A DNA stretch of 37,815 nt from an uncultured Lachnospiraceae bacterium (GTDB lineage: Bacteria; Bacillota; Clostridia; Lachnospirales; Lachnospiraceae), in contig CANQRR010000034.1 of assembly GCA_947626285.1 (NCBI GenBank), positions 1-37,815 on the forward strand, in the 5' to 3' direction. Shown here one piece after another: positions 31,212-37,815 of this stretch. The notes under the pieces are model-generated. The model was not told the DNA's origin. It did not search any database and saw only the letters and a program-made list of their open reading frames with translations. A program made the position numbers and the translations under genes. How positions within the stretch are numbered: position 1 is the first letter of the stretch; each line of letters starts with the position of its first letter.

Positions 31212-33326
31212 CTAATTCACTGTCACTGTACATTTCACGGTCTTTGAACCGCTTTTTACGGTAATAAACGCCCTGCCCGCCTTTTTCGCCTTCAGCTTGC
31301 CGGATGAACTGACCGTGACTACCTTTTTATTGGAGCTGCTGTAGCTCAGCTTCTGCTGACTGGTAATCGGGCTGAGCGTCGGCGACAGCTTCAGCGATGC
31401 CCCGCGACCCAGCGTGAGGCTTTTGGGAACGCCTGTGATCTTCTTCGTCTTCACGGTTCCGGACTGCAGCTTGACCTTGACGGTCATCGTCCTGCCGCTC
31501 GCCAGTGTAATGCGAAGCTTCGCGGTACCGCTCTTCTTGAGCGCCTTGATCTTACCGCCCGAGGTCACCTTTACCAGCTTTTTGCTCAGGGATTCGATGC
31601 GCACGACCGGTTCTCCCGCCACCACCTTGCCTACCTTCAGCACGGAGGTAGACTGGCTTCCCTGCAGTACCAGCGATTTGACGCTCGATGCGCTCAACCC
31701 GGAAGACGCCGCAGCTGCTGCCGGCTGGACCGGCGCAGGTGCCGGCACGGCAACTACCGGTGCAGGCGCAGGTGCGGGCGTGGCTACCACAGACAACTTT
31801 GTCCCCACGGCAGTCACCGTCATTGTGGCGCCGCAGCCCCGTTTGCAGGTGAGTGTCTTTGTGCCGTCGCTGGTTGTCGTTGCGTCGTTGTTGTAAACGC
31901 CCTCCTGTCCGCTGAAATCATGCCCAAGCGCAGGAATCTCCGTGCTTTGTCTGAGCTTACATCTGGAGCAGGCGGATACGATCTCACCAGCCAAGGTGCA
32001 TGTCGGCTCCGTTCTGCTCTGCTGCTGAAAGCTGTGTCCCAGCGCCGCAGCCGTCACGGTCCTGCGGATATCCCCGCAGACCGTGCATTGATCGATCCTT
32101 ACGCCCACCGCGGTACAGGTCGGCTGCACCGTTTTCAGGGTCTCCCACTGGTGCGCATCCATGCTTGCCGCCGTACTCTGCTGCTCTCTCAGATAATCCG
32201 TGCCGCTCAGCGTCGGGTAAGTAAAGCTTTTGCTGCTTCCGCCCGCGCTGAAATATTTATTTAAGCTTCTTGCAGGTTTACTATCTAAAGTACTTTGACC
32301 GATCAAAAAATAGGCATCGCTTATCGCTCCTCCTGTCGAGTCGTCCCAGGTGGCATCCACCACATACCAGTAACCGCCGATCTGCACATAATTCCACATA
32401 TGCGGTTCCTTTTTGCCGCCTTGAGTGACATCTCCCACCACAAGGACCGCAGGAATGTTGAATTTCCGGCACAGGATCATGAATGACTTCGCGTAGCACT
32501 CGCAGACGCCGTACCCGCCTGTCACATTCAGGAACATCCCGGCCGCCGAATGGTAAACGGGAGTCGGACTGCTCAGATTATAGCCGCTCGGATAGGTGAT
32601 GTGCTCGCAGACATAGTCATGGATCGTTTTCAACGTCTGATACGGCGCAGTACTGCTCCCCCGCCTGCTCTTGATCGCATTCACCGCACTCTCCACAGCG
32701 GCGTCAAACGCGGCGATGTTGCTTTTTGCGCCGTTATATGTCTCCTCAAATGTGATCGTGATCTTCCCGATCTTCGCGCTGAACCCGTTTGTCGTGTTGT
32801 TACCCGACACAGTCCAGCTATACTTCATGGAATATATCCAGAAAAGCTCCGGATGGTCGTAGAGAAGCGCGCAGTAAGCGGACGTCACCGCGTAGCCAAG
32901 CTCGGATTTTTTGTTTAAATATGTGCTGTTGTTTTCTACACCCTGTATGGTCCCCGCACCTGTAAAGGAGATCTCCACCTCGCTCCCAAGCTGCAAGGTA
33001 TCTGTGCCGCCGTTGACCACATAGTAATCCGCCATCTGATCGTATATGGTGCCCGCCAACGCATCAAAGCCTGTCAGCTGCGCGCCATAGCTGCCCGGAA
33101 ATTGCCTCAGATTGAGGGCTCTGATTCTGAGCGCAAGGTTCTGCGGGCCGGACGCGTAGGACGCCAGACCGCCGCCGGTCACAGTCTCACTGAAAGTCTT
33201 CTCAAACTCCACACTCTTCGCTTCTGCCGACGTCCCGTCTGCCGCCAGCGCGCAGGCCGGCACACCGCCAAGGCAGAGCGCGATCAACAGAATTGGCAGC
33301 AGCAGTTTCAATAATCCTTTTTTCAT
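31212..33326 (-). CDS. Secreted transglutaminase-like protein with Ig-like C-terminal repeats
   Basis: A 704-residue protein with signal peptide (1-29). A transglutaminase-like cysteine protease core is at about 230-330 with triad Cys275 (GYGVCECYAKSF), His309 (PHMWNYV) and Asp324 (VVDATWD). Then come Cys-pair repeats with TVQPTCTAVGVRIDQCTVCG and EPTCTLAGEIVSACSRC (about 400-460), a Pro/Ala linker (VVATPAPAPAPVVAVP), and two bacterial Ig-like units ending KAGRAFITVKSGSKTVKCTVTVN. It may act on cell-wall peptides or surface proteins; no substrate is evident. Starts with MKKGLLKLLLPILL; the 3' side leads to the lipoprotein after 150 bases. Confidence 0.9.
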   Translation of the reverse strand: MKKGLLKLLLPILLIALCLGGVPACALAADGTSAEAKSVEFEKTFSETVTGGGLASYASGPQNLALRIRALNLRQFPGSYGAQLTGFDALAGTIYDQMADYYVVNGGTDTLQLGSEVEISFTGAGTIQGVENNSTYLNKKSELGYAVTSAYCALLYDHPELFWIYSMKYSWTVSGNNTTNGFSAKIGKITITFEETYNGAKSNIAAFDAAVESAVNAIKSRRGSSTAPYQTLKTIHDYVCEHITYPSGYNLSSPTPVYHSAAGMFLNVTGGYGVCECYAKSFMILCRKFNIPAVLVVGDVTQGGKKEPHMWNYVQIGGYWYVVDATWDDSTGGAISDAYFLIGQSTLDSKPARSLNKYFSAGGSSKSFTYPTLSGTDYLREQQSTAASMDAHQWETLKTVQPTCTAVGVRIDQCTVCGDIRRTVTAAALGHSFQQQSRTEPTCTLAGEIVSACSRCKLRQSTEIPALGHDFSGQEGVYNNDATTTSDGTKTLTCKRGCGATMTVTAVGTKLSVVATPAPAPAPVVAVPAPAPVQPAAAAASSGLSASSVKSLVLQGSQSTSVLKVGKVVAGEPVVRIESLSKKLVKVTSGGKIKALKKSGTAKLRITLASGRTMTVKVKLQSGTVKTKKITGVPKSLTLGRGASLKLSPTLSPITSQQKLSYSSSNKKVVTVSSSGKLKAKKAGRAFITVKSGSKTVKCTVTVN

Positions 33327-33420
33327 ACGATCTCCCCGTTTCTTTTCTGCGGAACTTTTCTGTCAAAAACTTCCTTTGCCTGAATCAACCGGTTCTACAG
33401 AGTCGCGATGCGCCGCCTTC

Positions 33421-34290
33421 TCAGCGCGCATCCCCCATGAAGAAGAGCGCCACCGTGCCCGGCCCGGAGTGCGTCCCGATCGTCGGCCCGATGGGCGCGA
33501 TCAGGAACTTCTCGATCCCGAAGCGCTTCTGCACCTGCTCCTTCACGTAGACCGCGTCGTCGTAACAGTCCCCGTGGCTGATGAACACAATGTCATTCTG
33601 ATCGCGGAAGCTGCCCATCTTCTGCTCCATGAAATCCACCAGAGCGTTCAGGGACTTCCTGCGCCCGCGCACCTTGGACTGCGGGATCAGATGTCCCTCC
33701 TCGTCCACGTTCAGCACCGGCTTGATGTTGATCATCGTGCCAAGCACCGCCGCCGCCTTCGACACGCGGCCGCCGCGGTACAGATGGAACAGATCATCCA
33801 CCGTGAAGTAATGGCAGATGTGCTGCTTATTATCCTCCAGCCACCGCACCAGCTCGTCGTAGCCCATGCCCGCCTCCTGCTTCTGCAGCGCCTTGTGTAC
33901 GAACAGACCCTCGCCCATGGACGCGGCCAGAGAATCCACGACCGTGATCCGGCAGCCCGGATGCTCCTCCATCACTTCCTGCGCGGCGATGCGCGCGCTG
34001 TTGTACGTACCGCTCAGCCCGCTGGAGAACGCGATGTGGATGATGTTTTTGTTGATCTCTATATACTGGAGGAACTTCTCCTTCGCCTCCTCCGGATTCA
34101 CCTGAGAGGTCGTCGGCATGCAGCCCTCCCTCATTTTCTTGTAAAACAGCTCATACGGAAGGGAGTTGTCCGCCCGGTAGGTCTCCCCATCCAGAAAATA
34201 CGGCAGCCACATCGTCTGAAGCTCATGCTGCGCCAGGTAATCCTCCGGCAGGTCTCCCGTATTGTCCGTCGTGATCAGATACTCTCTCAT
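33421..34290 (-). CDS. DegV-family fatty-acid-binding protein
   Basis: A 289-residue two-domain protein. Seen: TTDNTGDLP at the start, TTSQVNPEEA, FSSGLSGTYNSAR (lipid head-group pocket), DSLAASMGEG, KPVLNVDEEG and ISHGDC. DegV/FakB proteins bind a fatty acid and present it to the FakA kinase; which lipid is unknown. I chose the ATG at 34290, where family similarity starts, over an in-frame ATG at 34476 that lies beyond the promoter at 34331-34359. Confidence 0.9.
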   Translation of the reverse strand: MREYLITTDNTGDLPEDYLAQHELQTMWLPYFLDGETYRADNSLPYELFYKKMREGCMPTTSQVNPEEAKEKFLQYIEINKNIIHIAFSSGLSGTYNSARIAAQEVMEEHPGCRITVVDSLAASMGEGLFVHKALQKQEAGMGYDELVRWLEDNKQHICHYFTVDDLFHLYRGGRVSKAAAVLGTMINIKPVLNVDEEGHLIPQSKVRGRRKSLNALVDFMEQKMGSFRDQNDIVFISHGDCYDDAVYVKEQVQKRFGIEKFLIAPIGPTIGTHSGPGTVALFFMGDAR

Positions 34291-34330
34291 ACTGGTTCCC
34301 GTTCCTTTCAAAAATATCCCATTTGGCATA

Positions 34331-34359
34331 ATTGTAGCACGAATCGCGCCATATTGCAA
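34331..34359 (-). promoter_or_regulatory. Promoter of the DegV-family gene
   Basis: On the minus strand: -35 TTGCAA (34359-34354), 17-base spacer, -10 TACAAT (34336-34331). Transcription would start about 35-40 bases before the ATG. Confidence 0.75.
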
Positions 34360-34429
34360 ACAATTGTTATCATAAAGCATGACCCAGGAAAATAAACTAT
34401 AGCAAATACGAATTTTTCTGGAGTATGCC

Positions 34430-34927
34430 ATGAGTTCCAATCCCAAGATCATTGTCCTCAAAACACGTGAGATCATCTACACCCTGCTGCTTCTGTTTCT
34501 TGCGATCCTTCTGATCGTCTGCCTGGTGCTGATGTTCTCCGGCAAGCTCAAAAAAAATGAGATTCAAAGCGGAGCCGCCGGGCAGGCGCAGACGCAGGGC
34601 ACGGAAGCCCCATCCGGGAACATATCCGGGGAGAAACTCTTCACCGCCGGAGTCTACACGACGCCGGTCACGCTCGGGGACTCCGCCGTGGACGTGGAAG
34701 TCAGCGTCGACCAAAACCACATCAACGCGATCCGGCTCGTGAACCTGAGCGAAGCGACCGCGGCCGCGTTCCCGCTCGTCTCCCCGTCTCTGGATCACAT
34801 CACATCCCAGATCCTGGAGAAGCAGACGATCGAGGGCATCACCTGCCCGCAGGAGAACAAATACACCTCCCAGCTCCTGCTCTCCGCGATCGCGCAGGCG
34901 CTCGAACGCGCGCAGAACGCGGAATGA
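34430..34927 (+). CDS. Membrane-anchored protein resembling an FMN-binding domain
   Basis: A 165-residue protein with a single membrane helix (about 15-37, IIYTLLLLFLAILLIVCLVLMF) and an outer domain. The outer part has FTAGVYTTPVTLGDSAVDVEVSVDQNHINAIRLVN and ends ENKYTSQLLLSAIAQALERA. This layout (GxY..G..xVxVxV..I..I, then xTSxxLxxAIxxAL) is that of FMN_bind domains as in NqrC/RnfG, but the SGAT flavin motif is not intact, so flavin binding is doubtful. GGAG lies 6 bases before the ATG. It is divergent from the DegV gene. Confidence 0.6.
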   Translation: MSSNPKIIVLKTREIIYTLLLLFLAILLIVCLVLMFSGKLKKNEIQSGAAGQAQTQGTEAPSGNISGEKLFTAGVYTTPVTLGDSAVDVEVSVDQNHINAIRLVNLSEATAAAFPLVSPSLDHITSQILEKQTIEGITCPQENKYTSQLLLSAIAQALERAQNAE

Positions 34928-34973
34928 CCCCGTCCGTGGCTGGAACGCGAAAGAAAACAGAAGGCAAAAAGGC

Positions 34974-35017
34974 AAAAAAATCTCCGGGCAGACCTCTCTA
35001 AAGGTTCCTCCCGGAGA
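34974..35017. terminator. Bidirectional terminator between the FMN-like gene and focA
   Basis: TCTCCGGG (34981-34988) pairs perfectly with CCCGGAGA (35010-35017), with extra pairing inside the loop. On the minus strand it is followed by seven T (34980-34974), so it should end the focA transcript; the plus-strand side has a weaker TTTGTCTTTT tail. Confidence 0.85.
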
Positions 35018-35095
35018 AGATTTGTCTTTTCGTCCGTTTTTTTGCGTCTTTTCGCGCCCGTTTTTCGCAGAGCTTTCTCCGCGACTACACGATCC

Positions 35096-35857
35096 CTACT
35101 TCTCTTTCGCGATCAGATAGTACGGAAGCGCGATGAGCAGCACACCGCCCACCATGTTTCCGGCCGTGACGATCAGAAGATTGTAGAAGAAACCGCCGAT
35201 GCTGACCGTCGCCTCCATCGGGTTCATCAGGCCGATCGTCAGGAAGGTCATGTTGGCGACGCTGTGCTCGAAGCCGCAGGTGACGAACGTCGCCACACAG
35301 CAGAAGTTCATCGCGATCTTCGCGCCCTCGGATTTCAGCTTTGCGCCGCACCAGATCGCAAGGCAGACCAGCATATTACAAAAGATCGCCTTCGTGAACA
35401 GGTTCAGCGGGGCGCCCGCCATCTTCGTCGCCGCCGCGTTCGACAGGAACGTGCCGGTGTCGCCCGTGTCCAGACCGGTCAGCACAAAGAGCACCGCCGT
35501 CGCCACGGAACCGATCAGGTTGCCGATGTAGCATACCACCCAGAGCTTGATCGTCTTCGCCCACGGAACCGCGCCGGTAAAGCTGCCGACCGCCATCACG
35601 AAGTTGTTGCCGGTGAAGAGCTCGGCTCCCGCGACCGTCACCAGGCAGAGCCCTACGGAGAACACGATGCCGCAAATCAGCTTCTGCGCCGGCTGTCCGG
35701 CCATCACGCCGCCCACGATGCCCATCATGATGCTGCCGAAGCCGATGAACACGCCGGCCAGAATCGACATCAGGATGTAGCCCGTCAGATTCTTCTCCAG
35801 CAGACCAAGCTTATTTTTGGCGGTATTCCCTACCGCCTCTATCTCATTTCGAAACAT
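35096..35857 (-). CDS. focA: Formate/nitrite transporter family protein (FocA-like)
   Basis: A 253-residue channel protein with six membrane helices. The family motifs GAELFTGNNFVMAVG and the pore segment CGFEHSVANM (with the central His) are present. The upstream neighbour on the same strand is formate-tetrahydrofolate ligase, so formate is the likely substrate, which may leave or enter the cell. AGGA lies 7 bases before the ATG. A strong hairpin lies in the 100-base gap to fhs. Confidence 0.92.
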   Translation of the reverse strand: MFRNEIEAVGNTAKNKLGLLEKNLTGYILMSILAGVFIGFGSIMMGIVGGVMAGQPAQKLICGIVFSVGLCLVTVAGAELFTGNNFVMAVGSFTGAVPWAKTIKLWVVCYIGNLIGSVATAVLFVLTGLDTGDTGTFLSNAAATKMAGAPLNLFTKAIFCNMLVCLAIWCGAKLKSEGAKIAMNFCCVATFVTCGFEHSVANMTFLTIGLMNPMEATVSIGGFFYNLLIVTAGNMVGGVLLIALPYYLIAKEK

Positions 35858-35908
35858 TTGTTATTCCTCCCACATACAGGATCTTATGTCAGCTTCTCTT
35901 CCTATATC

Positions 35909-35938
35909 GAAACCCGCCGCAGCAACACGGCGGGTTTC
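35909..35938 (-). terminator. Hairpin between fhs and focA, possibly an attenuator
   Basis: GAAACCCGCCG and CGGCGGGTTTC form a perfect 11-base pair around CAGCAACA. There is no proper T-run after it in the minus-strand direction, so it may be a processing or stability element rather than a full terminator. It may set focA expression below fhs. Confidence 0.55.
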
Positions 35939-35957
35939 AAAGATAATGCGTTTGAAT

Positions 35958-37643
35958 TTAAAACAGCCCTGAGATCTTGCCCGTCTCATCCACGTCGATG
36001 CGCTCCGCGGCCGGTACCTTCGGAAGCCCCGGCATCGTCATGATCTCGCCCGTAAGCGCCACGATGAACCCTGCGCCCGCGGAGATCTTCAGGTTCCGCA
36101 CCGTCACCTCGAAGCCTGTCGGCGCGCCCAGCTTCGTCTGGTCGTCCGTCAGCGAGTACTGCGTCTTCGCCACGCAGATCGGGCAGTTGCCATAGCCCAG
36201 AGCCTCCAGCTCCTTCGCCTGCTTCTGCGCGTTCGCGGTCAGCACCACCCTGCTGCCGCCATAGACCTTCTGCACGATCTGGTTCAGCTTGTCCTCGATG
36301 CTTCCCTCAAGCTCATAGCTGTACGTGAAGTCGTTCGGCTCCTCCACCAGGCGGATCACTTCCTCCGCAAGCTTCAGGCCGCCTTCGCCGCCCTTCGCCC
36401 ATACTTCCGAAAGCGCAACGTTCACGCCGAGCTCCTTACACTTGTTCTCCACCAGGGCAAGCTCCTCCGGCGTATCCGTCGGGAACGCGTTGATCGCCAC
36501 CACGCACGGAAGCTTGTACACGTTCCTGATGTTGCTCACATGCTTCAGCAGGTTCGGAAGACCCTTCTCCAGAGCCTCAAGGTTCGGTGTATTCAAGTCT
36601 GCCTTCGGAACGCCGCCGTTGTACTTCAGAGCGCGGACCGTCGCCACGATGACGACCGCGTTCGGCTTCAGGCCTGCCATACGGCACTTGATGTCAAGGA
36701 ACTTCTCAGCGCCCAGGTCCGCGCCGAAGCCTGCCTCCGTGATCGCGTAGTCGCCCAGCTTCAGCGCCATCTTTGTCGCGATGACGGAGTTGCAGCCGTG
36801 CGCGATGTTCGCGAACGGGCCGCCGTGCACGATCGCCGGCGTGTGCTCAAGCGTCTGCACCAGGTTCGGCTTCAGCGCGTCCTTCAGCAGCGCGCACATC
36901 GCGCCCTGCGCGTTCAGGTCGCCCGCCGTCACCGGCTTCTGCTCCGACGCCTTGCCATATGTATATCCGACAATGATCCTCGCCAGACGGTTCTTCAGGT
37001 CCGTGATGTCGCTCGACAGGCACAGCACCGCCATGATCTCCGACGCCACCGTGATGTCGTAGCCATCCTCACGCGGCATGCCGTTCGTCTTCCCGCCGAG
37101 GCCGTCCACCACGAAACGCAGCTGCCTGTCGTTCATGTCCACGCAGCGTCTCCAGGTGATCTTGCGCGGGTCGATGTTCAGCGCGTTCCCCTGGTAGATG
37201 TGGTTGTCGATCATCGCCGCAAGCAGGTTGTTCGCAGCACCGATCGCGTGGAAGTCGCCCGTAAAGTGCAGGTTGATGTCCTCCATCGGGACCACCTGCG
37301 CGTAGCCGCCGCCTGCCGCTCCGCCCTTCACGCCGAACACCGGCCCGAGGGACGGCTCACGCAGCGCCACCATGACCTTCTTGCCGAGCTTTGAGAGCCC
37401 GTCCGCCAGTCCTACCGTCGTCGTCGTCTTGCCCTCCCCTGCCGGCGTCGGGTTGATCGCCGTCACGAGCACGAGCTTGCCATCCGGGAGGTCCGTCTCC
37501 TTCAGGAGGTTGTAGTCGATCTTTGCCTTGTAGTTGCCGTACTGCTCCAGGTATTTCGCGTCGATACCTGCTTTCGCTGCGATCTCAGTGATTGGCGACA
37601 TGGTCGTCTCCTGTGCGATCTCAATGTCTGATTTGTATCCCAT
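35958..37643 (-). CDS. fhs: Formate-tetrahydrofolate ligase
   Basis: A 561-residue enzyme that joins formate to tetrahydrofolate with ATP, giving 10-formyl-THF in one-carbon and acetyl-CoA pathway metabolism. Seen: the P-loop [21 protein letters not shown] stretch ([14 protein letters not shown]), [53 protein letters not shown], and [12 protein letters not shown]. The length is normal for the family. I chose the ATG at 37643 (MGYKSDIE) because GGAG lies 10 bases upstream and the promoter lies 5' of it; an in-frame ATG at 37709 would lie upstream of the promoter. Confidence 0.97.
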   Translation of the reverse strand: MGYKSDIEIAQETTMSPITEIAAKAGIDAKYLEQYGNYKAKIDYNLLKETDLPDGKLVLVTAINPTPAGEGKTTTTVGLADGLSKLGKKVMVALREPSLGPVFGVKGGAAGGGYAQVVPMEDINLHFTGDFHAIGAANNLLAAMIDNHIYQGNALNIDPRKITWRRCVDMNDRQLRFVVDGLGGKTNGMPREDGYDITVASEIMAVLCLSSDITDLKNRLARIIVGYTYGKASEQKPVTAGDLNAQGAMCALLKDALKPNLVQTLEHTPAIVHGGPFANIAHGCNSVIATKMALKLGDYAITEAGFGADLGAEKFLDIKCRMAGLKPNAVVIVATVRALKYNGGVPKADLNTPNLEALEKGLPNLLKHVSNIRNVYKLPCVVAINAFPTDTPEELALVENKCKELGVNVALSEVWAKGGEGGLKLAEEVIRLVEEPNDFTYSYELEGSIEDKLNQIVQKVYGGSRVVLTANAQKQAKELEALGYGNCPICVAKTQYSLTDDQTKLGAPTGFEVTVRNLKISAGAGFIVALTGEIMTMPGLPKVPAAERIDVDETGKISGLF

Positions 37644-37676
37644 GTGTATCAGGCTCCTTTCATTTTTATAATATAC

Positions 37677-37705
37677 TTTATAGCAAATTTTCACCTGTTC
37701 GTCAA
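37677..37705 (-). promoter_or_regulatory. Promoter of fhs-focA
   Basis: On the minus strand: -35 TTGACG (37705-37700), 17-base spacer, -10 TATAAA (37682-37677). Transcription would start near 37670, about 25 bases before the ATG at 37643. From 37706 to the end of the window I see no gene. Confidence 0.8.
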
Positions 37706-37815
37706 TCATTTAACAGAGATTTCACGGAATCATTATTAATAAATTACTCAACTTTCCCAGCATAAATCACTGAACAATGCTTGTATAAATAAGGGCTGAG
37801 ACTTCATCCAATTAC

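Noticed and set aside
37644-37709. Longer N terminus for formate-tetrahydrofolate ligase
   Set aside because: The extra codons lie over the predicted promoter (37677-37705), so they would not be transcribed.

Overview
The window looks like a chromosomal segment of a Gram-positive Clostridia, most likely a Lachnospiraceae member. This rests on the hpf-secA-prfB gene order, an LtaS-family enzyme, an FMN-riboswitch-controlled RibU transporter, the formate-tetrahydrofolate ligase/FocA pair, near-consensus sigma-A type promoters, strong GGAGG-type ribosome sites, and protein sequences that resemble that family. The DNA is fairly GC-rich except for one clearly AT-rich island at about 11.86-13.85 kb. 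Almost all genes are on the minus strand. No rRNA gene lies inside the window, but an rRNA-type promoter and leader fire off its left edge.

Layout, left to right. 1-159: strong promoter with A/T-rich upstream element and leader, probably of an rRNA operon beyond the left edge. 160-3.8 kb: a diguanylate cyclase with a sugar-binding-protein-like sensor, and an SGNH hydrolase. 3.9-4.25 kb: two tandem serine tRNA genes with their own promoter and terminator. 4.25-9.0 kb: a translation-quality cluster tsaE, tsaB, rimI, rnz, tsaD (t6A tRNA modification, ribosomal protein acetylation, tRNA 3' processing) ending in ispD. 9.1-11.86 kb: a YcxB-like membrane protein, a Nudix ADP-sugar pyrophosphatase, and ribU behind a full FMN riboswitch with an intrinsic terminator. 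11.86-13.85 kb: an AT-rich accessory island with an Rpn-family nuclease, an antitoxin-like gene followed by a toxin gene cut off after 23 codons, a second small gene, and a ~36-bp imperfect direct repeat at each side. 13.85-18.2 kb: a NahK-like sugar kinase, a sugar nucleotidyltransferase and Tex. 18.4-19.7 kb: a divergent two-gene membrane-protein operon.

19.8-29.5 kb holds a long minus-strand series: hpf, secA, prfB (with programmed frameshift), an ACT-domain protein, homoserine dehydrogenase, an ApgM-like proposed homoserine kinase, and an LtaS-family enzyme. 29.6-34.3 kb: an orphan HisA of the eukaryotic type, a repeat-bearing lipoprotein, a large secreted transglutaminase-like protein and a DegV protein. 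34.4-37.7 kb: a small anchored protein resembling FMN-binding domains, then focA and fhs, which link formate transport with one-carbon metabolism.

The most interesting points are the prfB frameshift site that uses UAA rather than the usual UGA, the AT-rich island whose repeat interrupts a toxin gene, the 39-bp tandem repeats between the hpf stop codon and its terminator, the eukaryotic-type HisA, and the sugar kinase/nucleotidyltransferase pair. I see no CRISPR array, prophage or complete insertion sequence.
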